Source of the DNA: JACKIC01 sp964392305
GTDB lineage: Bacteria; Planctomycetota; UBA1135; UBA2386
NCBI GenBank assembly: GCA_964392305.1
Contig: CAYMPV010000014.1
Span: 1 to 64,000 of the forward strand
Direction of reading: 5' to 3'
Length of the DNA stretch: 64,000 nucleotides
The translations under genes and the position numbers were made by a program. Positions within the stretch are counted from its first letter, which is position 1. Every line of letters starts with the position of its first letter. Under the pieces are notes generated by a model. The model ran no database searches. It was given only the letters and a program-made list of their open reading frames with translations, and was not told the origin of the DNA. This document shows, piece by piece, positions 35,885 through 43,829 of this stretch.

Positions 35885-36928
35885 TCAGTGCGCAGCGCCA
35901 CCGCGAACGGGCGGAGCGCTCTCGCCGAGCTTGCGCAACAGTTCCTTCTGGGTGTCGGTGAGCTCGTCGGGAAGGCCCAGGCGCACCACCAGGAACAGGT
36001 CGCCGCGGCCGTCACCGACCCTGGGCAGACCCTGGCCGCGCAGGCGCAGGCGCTGGCCGGCCTTGGTGCCCGCCGGAATGCGCGCGGTGGCGGTGCCGTC
36101 GGGCACACGCACCTCGACGGCGGTGCCGTCGAGCAGTTCCCACGGCGCGATCAGGACGTCGGCTTCGACGGCGTCGCCGCGCATGCGGTAGGTGTCGTCG
36201 GCGACGAGCGTGAGCCGCAGCAGCAGATCGCCGGCGCCGGCTTCACCGGGCTCGCCGAGGCCGCGCAGACGCAGCACCTGGCCTTCGCGCGACAGCTTGG
36301 GGATGTTGAGGTCGACGGTGCGCTGGCTGCGCGTGGAGCCCAGACCGCCGCAGGCCGGACAGGCATTGCTGCCCAGGTGGCCTTCGCCGTCGCAGGTGGG
36401 GCAAGGCACGCCGACGGCGATCGCGAACGAACGTTTGCCGCCGAGCAGCGCCAGGCCGACATCGACCTCGATGGTCGCCTCGGCGTCGGCGCCGCGCCGC
36501 GCCGCCGGCCGGGCGCGCTGCCCACCGCGCGCACCGCCCGCCCCGCCACCCGCGAACATGTCACCGAACATCTGCGCGAAGAAATCCGAGAAGCCGCCGC
36601 CGCCACCACCGCGACCGCCGCCGAACATGCGCGCGAACTCCTCGGGATCGATGTTGCGCGTGCGCCCGCCGCCGGGCGGGGTCTGGAAGTCCTGACCGTG
36701 CCGCCAGTGCTCACCGAGCGCGTCGTAACGCTTGCGCTTCTCGGGGTCGCTGAGCACCTCGTTGGCCTCGGCGATGGCCTTGAACTTCTTCTCGACCTCG
36801 GCGCGCTCGTGCGGCGGATGGCGGTCGGGATGCCATTCCTTGGCGAGCTTGCGGTAGGCGCGCTTGATCTCGTCGGCGGTCGCGGTGCGGCTGACGCCGA
36901 GGGTCGTGTAGTAGTCCTGGAACTTCAT
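35885..36928 (-). CDS. dnaJ: DnaJ-type co-chaperone with half zinc finger
   Basis: J-domain co-chaperones stimulate DnaK ATPase and deliver substrates. The 347-aa protein has a J domain (FQDYYTTLGVSRTATADEIK, HPD in EWHPDRHP, KRKRYDALGEHW), a Gly/Phe-rich linker (FGGGRGGGGGGFSDFFAQMF) and a two-part C-terminal substrate-binding domain (RLRGLGEPGEAGAGDLLLRL, AGQRLRLRGQGLPRVGDGRG). It carries only two CxxCxGxG-type repeats (CPTCDGEG and CPACGGLG) instead of the four of canonical DnaJ, so it is intermediate between DnaJ and CbpA. Its start codon context is supplied by the integrative element that ends here: the 12-bp att core covers codons for KFQD. Confidence 0.88.
   Translation of the reverse strand: MKFQDYYTTLGVSRTATADEIKRAYRKLAKEWHPDRHPPHERAEVEKKFKAIAEANEVLSDPEKRKRYDALGEHWRHGQDFQTPPGGGRTRNIDPEEFARMFGGGRGGGGGGFSDFFAQMFGDMFAGGGAGGARGGQRARPAARRGADAEATIEVDVGLALLGGKRSFAIAVGVPCPTCDGEGHLGSNACPACGGLGSTRSQRTVDLNIPKLSREGQVLRLRGLGEPGEAGAGDLLLRLTLVADDTYRMRGDAVEADVLIAPWELLDGTAVEVRVPDGTATARIPAGTKAGQRLRLRGQGLPRVGDGRGDLFLVVRLGLPDELTDTQKELLRKLGESAPPVRGGAAH
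36914..36925. other. attL core of the integrative element
   Basis: GTCCTGGAACTT is identical to 48393-48404. On the minus strand it reads AAGTTCCAGGAC, encoding residues K2-D5 of the dnaJ-type protein. The adjacent element end supplies GGCCGCGAAATG, that is, the start codon now used. Confidence 0.72.
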
Positions 36929-36988
36929 TTCGCGGCCTCGGGTCGCAGTTCCAGGCTCCTGCAAACCTCATAGATACAAGGGTTTACC

Positions 36989-37483
36989 ATGACTGCCACC
37001 ATCACGAATCCGGCCCGGAAACTGGCCGGTGTCACCGCGAATGTCATCGCGAACGATTTTTCCGCGACCGGCCATGGTCGGGGCATCCGGTCTAGCGCAG
37101 CGGGCCGCAAGCCGCAAGCGCGCCGAGTTCGGACCACGGCGGGCCGCTTGTCCGTGGTGGCCTGCTTGGACTGTGGCGACGACCGGCTCGAGGTCATCGC
37201 CCGCGACGACCAGTTCGCCGGCACGCTCGCGCAGGCCAAGCGCCACGCCCGCCAGCTCGCCCGGACCCTTGCGGACCGCCGCAGCGCCAGCGTGAACGTG
37301 CAGGTGCTGGACCGTGAGGACGGCGACCTGCTGCACGACGAGCACGCCGTCGCCAGCCTCGGCCCGGTCGCCGAGTCGATCATGCCCGTCACCGACGACG
37401 TGCGCCGCGTGATCCTGGCCGGCTTCGCCGCAGGCCTCGACGAGCGCGCCATCGTGCGCCAGATCATGGGGGGTGCGCTGTGA
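36989..37483 (+). CDS. Hypothetical element protein at the left end
   Basis: This is a 164-aa protein of unknown function. The N-terminal 45 residues are basic and low-complexity (GHGRGIRSSAAGRKPQARR). They are followed by a compact domain (RLSVVACLDCGDDRLEVIARDD) with a CLDC motif, a helix rich in Arg and Ala (AQAKRHARQLARTLADRRS) and a short helical tail (DDVRRVILAGFAAGLDERAI). It is the first gene inside attL and overlaps the next gene by GTGA, so it begins a three-gene operon ending with a recombinase. Confidence 0.55.
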   Translation: MTATITNPARKLAGVTANVIANDFSATGHGRGIRSSAAGRKPQARRVRTTAGRLSVVACLDCGDDRLEVIARDDQFAGTLAQAKRHARQLARTLADRRSASVNVQVLDREDGDLLHDEHAVASLGPVAESIMPVTDDVRRVILAGFAAGLDERAIVRQIMGGAL

Positions 37484-37698
37484 GGGCCGCCCCGATCCCG
37501 GGCACCACGCCCATGGAGAACCTCGAGGCCGCGGCCGAGGACCTGCTGCACCAGTTCGAGGCGATGCTGCTCGCTGCCGGCGACCCGGCCACCGTGCGGA
37601 CCCTGGCCGAGCTGGCCGACAACCTGGCCGTGCGGCTCGACGCCGCGCTGCGCCAGGTCGCGATCCGCGAAACGCCACGACGCCACGGGCAAGGGTGA
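37480..37698 (+). CDS. Small helical protein upstream of the recombinase
   Basis: This is a 72-aa mostly helical acidic protein (MENLEAAAEDLLHQFEAMLL and LAELADNLAVRLDAALRQVA). The GTG at 37480 overlaps the previous stop (GTGA); an internal ATG at 37513 is an alternative start. Seven bases after it the recombinase gene begins. No family is recognised. Confidence 0.5.
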   Translation: MRAAPIPGTTPMENLEAAAEDLLHQFEAMLLAAGDPATVRTLAELADNLAVRLDAALRQVAIRETPRRHGQG

Positions 37699-37704
37699 GC
37701 CGCG

Positions 37705-38688
37705 ATGAGCGCGCTTCCCCTGGTCCGGCCGTTGTCGCTGTTGCCGGCGTTGTCGCCGGCAGCGGCGAAGGCGCTCGAGACGGACCCCGCGACCATCATC
37801 AGCAGGTGGATCAGCAGCGTGAGCGAGAACGCGCGCCGCGCCTACACCCGTGCGCTGGTCACGTTCACGACCTGGGCGCTGCCCGACGCGAGCGAACCGC
37901 AGGACGGCCTGCGGCTGCTCTGCGAGTCCGGCGCAGGTGGCGCACACGAACTGCTCGCCGGCTGGCGCGACCACCTGCTCGAGACGAAGGCGCCGGGCAC
38001 GGTGGCGGGCGCGGTCTCGGCGATCGCGTCGCTGCTGCGTGCGTGCCGCCGCGCCGGCTTGATCGCGTTCCGCATCGAAGGCATCGCACCACGGCGCGAG
38101 CGGGTCCAGGACCGCAGCGGACCGCGGCGGGCCGATGTCGAGCGTCTGCTGGCCCACGTCGACGAGCTGGCCGCGCAGGGGAAACGTCGAGCCGTTCGGG
38201 ACGCCGCCATGCTGCGGTGCCTCTACTGCTGCGCGATGCGTCGCGGCGAGGTCGCGGGCCTGCGGCTCGAGGATGTGAACCTCGAGGGACCGGACGGCCC
38301 CATCGTGTCGCCGCGCAGGAAGGGTGCCAGGACGCGCCAGCCGCTGGGCGTGTCCGAACGCACGGCCGCCGCGATCGTCGCTTGGCTGGCCGTGCGCGGC
38401 AGCGAGCCGGGCGCCCTGTTCCACCGGATGGACCGCAACGGCGACCGCTCACACCTGACCGGCGAGTCGGTGCGGCATGCGCTCAAGATGCGGGCCAAGG
38501 AAGCCGGCATCAAGGCGCCGTGTCGGCCCCACGGCCTGCGGCACAGCGCCGCGACCGAACTGGCCCGGCGCGGGTCGCTCGACGAGCTGATGAGCCTGGG
38601 CGGCTGGAAGTCGCTGAGCGCGGCGTCGGCCTACCTGGACAAGCGCGACGAGAACAGGCGGCGGGCGCTGGCGCTGGTCGATGCCTGA
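37705..38688 (+). CDS. Tyrosine recombinase (XerC/D-like), left-end copy
   Basis: This 327-aa site-specific recombinase has an N-terminal SAM-like core-binding domain (about 25-125, ENARRAYTRALVTFTTWALP) and a catalytic domain with the expected residues: R179 in CAMRRGEVAGLRLEDV, Lys in SPRRKGARTR, H276-GLR-R279 in HGLRHSAATELARRG, W301 in LGGWKSL (Trp instead of the common His, acceptable in the family) and nucleophile Y310 in ASAYLDKRD. It resembles Xer-type enzymes more than phage integrases with an arm-binding domain. It is the last gene of a three-gene operon at the left end and is distinct from the integrase at 47042-48223. Confidence 0.9.
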   Translation: MSALPLVRPLSLLPALSPAAAKALETDPATIISRWISSVSENARRAYTRALVTFTTWALPDASEPQDGLRLLCESGAGGAHELLAGWRDHLLETKAPGTVAGAVSAIASLLRACRRAGLIAFRIEGIAPRRERVQDRSGPRRADVERLLAHVDELAAQGKRRAVRDAAMLRCLYCCAMRRGEVAGLRLEDVNLEGPDGPIVSPRRKGARTRQPLGVSERTAAAIVAWLAVRGSEPGALFHRMDRNGDRSHLTGESVRHALKMRAKEAGIKAPCRPHGLRHSAATELARRGSLDELMSLGGWKSLSAASAYLDKRDENRRRALALVDA

Positions 38689-38760
38689 CAGCCTGCCGTT
38701 CGTGGTCTATTCGCAGGCCCTTCGAACGAAGCGAAAACCAGGGTAGACTCCCGAAACTGC

Positions 38761-39450
38761 ATGATCACTGCTGAGGTCATCCACAAGGTGGTTCGCATTC
38801 GCTTTGGAACAGAGCGCGGTAGCGGGTTCATCGCAAACGTCGACGGCCGCGAGTATCTCGTGACTGCGAAGCACGTAGTCAATGACGCGCCCGAGAAGCT
38901 GGGTATCGACGTCTTCACGACCGACGGGTGGAAGACCTATCCATCCCGCCTCGTAGGCCACGCTGACGGGCATGCTGACGTGTCGGTGATCGCCACCGAA
39001 GAAAGACTCGGCCCCCCACAGCTATCGCTCCACATGTCGAGCACGGGAGTCAGTTACGGGCAGGATGTCTACTTCCTCGGCTTCCCGTACGAGTATCGAG
39101 GCCTCTACGCGACGGGTAACCCAGGGGAGCCATACCTCCCCATGCCATTCGTCAAGAAGGCGATCCTCTCACAGTTCGGGAAGGGGTACTTCGTCCTGGA
39201 CGGCCACAACAACCCCGGATTCTCGGGAGGCCCTGTCGTCTTCAAGAACAAGAATGGAGTCTACCAGGTCATGGCGGTCGTGCATGGCTTCGTAAGTGTC
39301 GCGGAGCCCGTCGTGTTCGGTGGCGTTCCCGAGGAGAAGCGAAGCACGGATATTCACGTGCGATCGAACACGGGGTTGATGATCGCGTGGGACACCAAAT
39401 CCGCTGAGGACATGATCGCCGCGAACCCCATCGGCCTACCGGTAGCTTGA
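38761..39450 (+). CDS. Trypsin-like serine protease (element cargo)
   Basis: This is a 229-aa single-domain protease without a signal peptide, so it is probably cytoplasmic. The triad is H38 (TAKHVV), D73 (HADVSVIA) and S155 (NPGFSGGPVV), with the Gly-Ser-Gly-Phe entry GSGFIANVDGREYLVTA. Base composition is visibly less G+C-rich than in the flanking element genes and codon use differs, which indicates a separate origin. TAGACT at 38744-38749 lies 11 nt before the ATG. Soluble trypsin-like proteases are frequent in antiphage and effector gene clusters; a defence role here is an inference from cargo position only. Confidence 0.85.
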   Translation: MITAEVIHKVVRIRFGTERGSGFIANVDGREYLVTAKHVVNDAPEKLGIDVFTTDGWKTYPSRLVGHADGHADVSVIATEERLGPPQLSLHMSSTGVSYGQDVYFLGFPYEYRGLYATGNPGEPYLPMPFVKKAILSQFGKGYFVLDGHNNPGFSGGPVVFKNKNGVYQVMAVVHGFVSVAEPVVFGGVPEEKRSTDIHVRSNTGLMIAWDTKSAEDMIAANPIGLPVA

Positions 39451-39556
39451 AGGCTTCGCGACCTACCGCACCCGCAGCGCGCGACCTCACGCACAGTGAT
39501 CGCTGCGTTGCAATGGTGTGCGCCTGCGGATACGCGCACTTCGGCATGCCGGCGCG

Positions 39557-39583
39557 CTAGGCGACTCATGGCGATTCGCCTAG
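39557..39583. promoter_or_regulatory. Inverted repeat overlapping the promoter of the 39596 gene
   Basis: CTAGGCGA and TCGCCTAG form a perfect 8-bp inverted repeat with 11 nt between the arms, 13-39 nt before the start codon. TAGGAT at 39581-39586, a -10-like hexamer, overlaps the right arm, so a repressor bound here would block transcription. It could also be a hairpin. Confidence 0.4.
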
Positions 39584-39595
39584 GATGCACGAGCC

Positions 39596-40453
39596 ATGGA
39601 TGAGTTCAAGGATTGGCGCCTCCGGGAGCTGCTACTCGATAAGGCCCCGAAGGCCGCCGCACTGCTCCTCGACGAGCTCCCCTTGCAGCGGGACTTCTTT
39701 GATCGAGTCGTGGAAACGATCGTCCTTGCGCCCTTGGTTCCGACAGAGGACTACCCGCTTGCCCCCCAGGGGCTGCCCGATGGCGCCGACAGTAACCGGC
39801 ACATGCTGATGGTGCGGCTTGCGGCGCACTCCCTAGTAAGGAGTCTCGCTAGATCCGGATTCCTCGCTTTCGCCGGAATGCCCTCCGAAGCACTGGGCGT
39901 CCATCGCCGCACACTCGAATCGTTCTTGGATCTCGAACTACTCCTCGAGAAGCCGGCACTAGTCCTTGATTACCAACAGCTGATCTACGAACCCGATCGC
40001 AGCAAGAGCACCAAGAACCCCTTCTACGCTGCCAAGCACACGCTCCAAAGGCAGCTTAAGGACCCAGGTTTCGCCCGCAACAAGCTATCTCCCCTCCAGC
40101 AGAGCCTTGCTGATCGGGGCCAGTACGCAACTCTCAACATTGGGGCTCACGCTGGTGGCTTCCACGCGATCACAGGAATCGGGTTCGGAGGTAGCTTCGG
40201 GTTCTTCGACCCGCAGATTCGAATGGTGAAGTACATGGGGTTCCGCTTTCCCTGGGAGACACTCCAACTGCTCGACGCCCTGCGTCCGAAACTGACGTGG
40301 ATCGACGGCCCGACATGGACTGCGACGGTATTAGATGTCCAAAAGGAGGCCAGAGTGATCGAGAATGCGATACGAGAGGCTGATGATCGCCCCGCGGAAG
40401 TACCGCCGTGGTCGAGCCTCCTGCCGCTTCCATCTCAGCGCCGCTCGACTTAG
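39596..40453 (+). CDS. Hypothetical cargo protein (possibly DUF5677-like)
   Basis: This is a 285-aa protein of unknown function with the same lower-G+C composition as the preceding protease. It is predicted helical (DWRLRELLLDKAPKAAALLL, FDRVVETIVLAPLVP, SEALGVHRRTLESFLDLELL). The arrangement of an Arg-Thr-x-Glu helix with a following aromatic segment is faintly like DUF5677 proteins, which occur in defence islands, but I cannot confirm that. A glycine/phenylalanine stretch (AITGIGFGGSFGFFDPQIRM) is unusual. It follows the protease in the same direction, 145 bp downstream, with its own candidate promoter. Confidence 0.55.
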   Translation: MDEFKDWRLRELLLDKAPKAAALLLDELPLQRDFFDRVVETIVLAPLVPTEDYPLAPQGLPDGADSNRHMLMVRLAAHSLVRSLARSGFLAFAGMPSEALGVHRRTLESFLDLELLLEKPALVLDYQQLIYEPDRSKSTKNPFYAAKHTLQRQLKDPGFARNKLSPLQQSLADRGQYATLNIGAHAGGFHAITGIGFGGSFGFFDPQIRMVKYMGFRFPWETLQLLDALRPKLTWIDGPTWTATVLDVQKEARVIENAIREADDRPAEVPPWSSLLPLPSQRRST

Positions 40454-40536
40454 CCCCCCATGCAGAAACGCGCATCCCCGCGGCCCTCGCCGTACCGATC
40501 AGGTGCAGAATCCGAGGCGACGCGGAATGCCTGCCC

Positions 40537-40893
40537 TCAGTTTCTCTTCGGCGGCTGATCCCTTCCACCGAGAGAGTTTGCGGATGTGTCGGGAAACGAA
40601 GTCGTGGTCAGATCGCGAACTGGTGTCGCGGCGGTGATCTGGTCGGCCAACGCGCGATAGTCGCGCGCGAGGTCCTCCGCCCCCTCTGCGGCCTCGATCG
40701 CCTCGAGGTAGCCGCCCAGGTGACGGAACGCGCCCTCGCGCCAGCGGCGGGCCTTCTGCTCGAGCGCGCTGGCGCGGGCACGCAGCAGCCAGGGGCAATC
40801 GGGTATCCGGTCAACGAAGTCGCCGCGCTGGAACCACAGACCGCCGTGCGGCGCGTGGCAAACGGGCAGAAGAACTGCGGCGTGGTGTGTCAC
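40537..40893 (-). CDS. Hypothetical element protein, end of the minus-strand gene chain
   Basis: This is a 118-aa protein of unknown function that begins VSVTHHAAVLLPVCHAPHGG and continues with a helical segment (LLRARASALEQKARRWREGA, YLEAIEAAEGAEDLARDYRA). The start is GTG at 40893, overlapping the stop of the preceding gene (GTGA). It is the last gene of the long minus-strand chain and converges with the cargo genes. Confidence 0.55.
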   Translation of the reverse strand: MTHHAAVLLPVCHAPHGGLWFQRGDFVDRIPDCPWLLRARASALEQKARRWREGAFRHLGGYLEAIEAAEGAEDLARDYRALADQITAATPVRDLTTTSFPDTSANSLGGRDQPPKRN

Positions 40894-41228
40894 AGATACC
40901 GGCGCCTCTCGTCGGGGGTGCGGCTGATCGCGGCGCGGATCTCGAGTTCGAACGGGTCGGGCTCGTCGACCTCGATGCACATGAAGTCGACCTCCGGGCA
41001 CCGCTGGCGCCGGACCTCGAGCAGCACGTCGAGCGGCATCTCGCCGTCGTCGCCCACGGCCGAGAACAGCGGGTGTGCGGCGAGCGCGGCCTGCACGTCG
41101 CCGACGCTCTGCTGCGCCACGATCTGCTCGGCAACCTCACACACAAGGCGATCACGCGGCGACTCGGGCGGGCTGATCTTGTGCAGTCGGCGCTGCGCTG
41201 CGCGGGCACGGGCGAGCGGCCTGCTCAT
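40890..41228 (-). CDS. Hypothetical element protein
   Basis: This is a 112-aa protein with a basic N-terminus (MSRPLARARAAQRRLHKISP), a helical middle and a C-terminal segment with acidic residues (CIEVDEPDPFELEIRAAISR). No family is recognised. It overlaps both neighbours by 4 bp (ATGA upstream, GTGA downstream), as is usual in phage early operons. Confidence 0.55.
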   Translation of the reverse strand: MSRPLARARAAQRRLHKISPPESPRDRLVCEVAEQIVAQQSVGDVQAALAAHPLFSAVGDDGEMPLDVLLEVRRQRCPEVDFMCIEVDEPDPFELEIRAAISRTPDERRRYL

Positions 41229-41590
41229 GCGTCCCCCTGGCCGGCCTCGAGCGCCGCGACGATGGTGGCAGTGTCGTGTGTGACCGAGCCGTCCGGCAGC
41301 TCGAAGCCTTCGGCGACGTCCTGCAGGCGCGCCTCACCGATGAACTCGGAGAGCTTCTTCGCGACGGCGACCTCCTTCGGGAAGTCGCGATACGCGGAGA
41401 CGCGCTGCATCTCACGGAGTGCGTTCACGGTGCGGGCCGCGAACAGAACCTCGGCGGCCGGCCCGGTGACCTGGCCGTGCTCGCGCAACTCATCCATGAG
41501 GCGGCGCAGCACAGCGGGCCGGATGGGCTGGCGGCGCGCGATCTCGTCGGCGCGACGACGCAGGGAACGAGCACGTGAACGGCTACTCAT
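41225..41590 (-). CDS. Hypothetical element protein, basic N-terminus
   Basis: This is a 121-aa helical protein starting MSSRSRARSLRRRADEIARR. It continues with AVLRRLMDELREHGQVTGPA and VAVAKKLSEFIGEARLQDVA. The highly basic N-terminus suggests nucleic-acid contact, but no family is recognised. The ATG at 41590 lies inside the 3' end of the preceding gene (8-bp overlap), supporting translational coupling. Confidence 0.55.
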   Translation of the reverse strand: MSSRSRARSLRRRADEIARRQPIRPAVLRRLMDELREHGQVTGPAAEVLFAARTVNALREMQRVSAYRDFPKEVAVAKKLSEFIGEARLQDVAEGFELPDGSVTHDTATIVAALEAGQGDA

Positions 41591-42059
41591 GGCGTCCCTC
41601 GAGTTCGGCGAGGCGCTGCTCGAGCATGTCGAGTGCCTCATGGGTTGCGCTCGCATCGAAACCAGAACGCAGGGCCGTCGCGATCGCGGCAACGGTGTCG
41701 GCAGGCACTTCGCCGCTGGCTGCGGAACGAGCCAGAAGCGCAAACGCACGGGAGAAGTCGGCCGATGACTCGAGTGGGCCGAACTCGACCGACACGCGCG
41801 ACGGCTCGCGCTGCGGCCTGCCCACGCAGTAGTGCAGGAGCAACGTCGCGGCCTGCGTGTCGCCCTTGTTCGCGGCGGTGAGCAGCGACGTCATGACCTC
41901 CTGCAGCGCCTCAGGCGTCACAGCAGCGTCGATCGCGTCGCGGAGTGCTCCGAGCCGCAGCAGCTTGGGATTGCCGCGCCCGTGCGTGTTGCCGGCCGCG
42001 AAACGCCCCTTGGCGTCGCGGCCGTCACCTTCCGCACAAACGGCGGTGTCGTCGGTCAC
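41583..42059 (-). CDS. DUF5681-like phage protein
   Basis: This 158-aa protein carries DAKGRFAAGNTHGRGNPK, the KGRFxxGNxxGRGNP-type motif of DUF5681 proteins, followed by helices (LRDAIDAAVTPEALQEVMTS). DUF5681 proteins are typically encoded in phages and mobile elements, often near packaging genes; their function is not defined. Here no terminase follows. The gene overlaps both neighbours. Confidence 0.65.
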   Translation of the reverse strand: MTDDTAVCAEGDGRDAKGRFAAGNTHGRGNPKLLRLGALRDAIDAAVTPEALQEVMTSLLTAANKGDTQAATLLLHYCVGRPQREPSRVSVEFGPLESSADFSRAFALLARSAASGEVPADTVAAIATALRSGFDASATHEALDMLEQRLAELEGRHE

Positions 42060-42475
42060 GGCGCGACGATCTCCGCCACGCCGGCCGTAACGAACCCCAG
42101 CAGCTGGCCGAGGACGCCCCGGTGCGGGCCGCGAAGTCCGAGCGCGTGGGCACGCAGTTCCTCGGCGCTGGCGGCCGTGAACGCCTCGCCGCGTGCCGCG
42201 TCGATCGCGGCGAGGTAGCTGCCATCGGGATCGGCGCCACAGAACAGCGCCAGGGATTCCTCGGCGTCGAGGATGGCCTCGCGCGTGGCGGCGGCGGCGG
42301 CCAGGTCTGCGGCCTGCGTCGCCGGGCTGCCGCCGCTGCGGCCGAGGTCTGCCGGGCCTGCCGGCAGCCTGCCGCTCGTGGCGTAGGTCATCAAGGCGGC
42401 GGCCAGGTACTCGGGGTGAACCGCGCGCCCTTCGGCGGCGGTCGCGATCGCGGAAAGTCTCTGGGTCAGTGTCAT
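42056..42475 (-). CDS. Hypothetical element protein, Ala-rich helical
   Basis: This is a 139-aa alanine-rich helical protein (MTLTQRLSAIATAAEGRAVH, AADLAAAAATREAILDAEES) with a slightly hydrophobic C-terminus (GVLGQLLGFVTAGVAEIVAP). No family is recognised. It starts a stretch of five overlapping genes; a 49-bp gap separates it from the upstream gene. Confidence 0.5.
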   Translation of the reverse strand: MTLTQRLSAIATAAEGRAVHPEYLAAALMTYATSGRLPAGPADLGRSGGSPATQAADLAAAAATREAILDAEESLALFCGADPDGSYLAAIDAARGEAFTAASAEELRAHALGLRGPHRGVLGQLLGFVTAGVAEIVAP

Positions 42476-42524
42476 GTTCGAAGTCTCTCGAAGAAGGAAA
42501 GGAAGTGGATGAGTTGGCCCGGGC

Positions 42525-43325
42525 CTACGTGCCCGGCTCGTCGGTCTGCTTGGCGGCGTCGCGCTCGAGATGGCGGCACGCCGCGATGTAGTTGACGTCG
42601 GCCTCGAGGAACTCGGTCTCGCTGTAAAGTCGCTTCAACGTGAATGACGTGACGTGGGCGTCGGGGCTCGCGATGGTCGGCAACATCGGGCGGCCGTTGG
42701 CGGTGAGCTGCGGCGCGTCGAAGTGCGCGTCGATCTCGGCGGTCGTGCCGTGCGCAAAGGCGACGGCCAAGCGCGTCGCCTCGTCGGCGATCTCCTGCAC
42801 CTCGGCGAGTTCGCGTTCGATGCGCTCGAGTTGCTCGCCGCGCTCGCGACGCACCAGGTCACGGCGCCACGCTTGCACGTGGTCGTGCGAGTTCATGGTC
42901 TGTGGGAGGCGCCGCTCGACGAAAGCCTCATCGACGACGGTGCCGAACCGCGCGACCGCATCGCGCACGTCTTGCCTCGCGATGAACTTCGTGAACAGGT
43001 CGCCGTCGGCTTGGTGCAGCTGGTCGAGCAGGCGGTTGGCGCGAGCGATCAGGAACGGGTCGCTCGCCGGCAGCGGCATCAGCGCGGCCTGTCGCTGCTT
43101 GACGTCGATCAGGATGCGCTGCACATCGGGCAGGATCTGGAACAGGCCCAGCCCGGCAGCTGCGCGCTTCCCCGCGGAGAGGCGTTTCCGACCGTCGTCG
43201 GAGTAGTTCTTGTTGGTTGCGATGGCCCGCAAGGCATCGGCGGTCTCTGCGGCGCGCGTGCGTGCGGTGGCGAACTTCTGCTTGATGGCGGAGAGTGTGG
43301 GAACAGGTCGTGGTGAGTCGGTCAT
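42525..43325 (-). CDS. Hypothetical coiled-coil element protein
   Basis: This is a 266-aa protein with extended coiled-coil character (SAIKQKFATARTRAAETADA, RRDLVRRERGEQLERIEREL and on to AEVQEIADEATRLAVAFAHG). The C-terminal part (SFTLKRLYSETEFLEADVNY) is more globular. No family is recognised. The start at 43325 (MTDSPRPVPTLS) is chosen at the point where codon-position bias begins; open frame upstream is without bias. Confidence 0.55.
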   Translation of the reverse strand: MTDSPRPVPTLSAIKQKFATARTRAAETADALRAIATNKNYSDDGRKRLSAGKRAAAGLGLFQILPDVQRILIDVKQRQAALMPLPASDPFLIARANRLLDQLHQADGDLFTKFIARQDVRDAVARFGTVVDEAFVERRLPQTMNSHDHVQAWRRDLVRRERGEQLERIERELAEVQEIADEATRLAVAFAHGTTAEIDAHFDAPQLTANGRPMLPTIASPDAHVTSFTLKRLYSETEFLEADVNYIAACRHLERDAAKQTDEPGT

Positions 43326-43544
43326 TGGGTCATCTGCTCGAGGGGTGGGAGGTGAAGAAAGAGCCGGCCAGCGCCCCTCCTCGAGCGGTGCACGTGCACC
43401 AGCGCCGGCCGGCCGGGAATGCAAAGTCGCCACACGCCCGACCGAGCACCGCGCAGGCTCTCGTCGAGGGGCGCGGGCCATGCCTCGGTCGGGCGGGGCG
43501 GGTGTGTCGTGGCGGGCGGACGCCTGCGGATGTGTGGCGAACCG
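43326..43544. other. Structured intergenic region of the element
   Basis: This is the only long untranslated stretch in the otherwise overlapping minus-strand gene chain. It holds the perfect 14-bp palindrome GGTGCACGTGCACC (43387-43400) and a perfect 12-bp inverted repeat, CGCCCGACCGAG (43435-43446) and CTCGGTCGGGCG (43484-43495). It may contain a terminator plus promoter, or an origin or regulator-binding site. Confidence 0.5.
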
Positions 43545-43829
43545 TCACCACGGCGCGACCTCCTGCGGGTCGTCGCGAGCGTCGTCGCGGTGCCAGGCGG
43601 CGGCCCGGCAAGCCTGCTGCAGCTCGGCCGGGGTCAGGTTCGGGTCGGGCGGTGCGAACACGATCGCGTGCGTCGGGATGTCGCCCGGACCGTCAGGCCG
43701 CAGGCGGCGCAGCTGCACGCGGGCCCCGGCCGGCACGGTGAACTCGCGGTCGGCGATGCCGCGCAGGAAGGGCTCGCCGGTGACGCGGTAGCCGATGAGC
43801 AGGCCGATGGCTGGGACCGGCGCACTCAT
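43545..43829 (-). CDS. Hypothetical small element protein
   Basis: This is a 94-aa protein (MSAPVPAIGLLIGYRVTGEP, then AGARVQLRRLRPDGPGDIPT) with a C-terminal helix (LTPAELQQACRAAAWHRDDA). It appears beta-rich in its first half. No family is recognised. It overlaps the upstream gene by ATGA and is followed by the 219-bp structured intergenic region. Confidence 0.5.
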   Translation of the reverse strand: MSAPVPAIGLLIGYRVTGEPFLRGIADREFTVPAGARVQLRRLRPDGPGDIPTHAIVFAPPDPNLTPAELQQACRAAAWHRDDARDDPQEVAPW

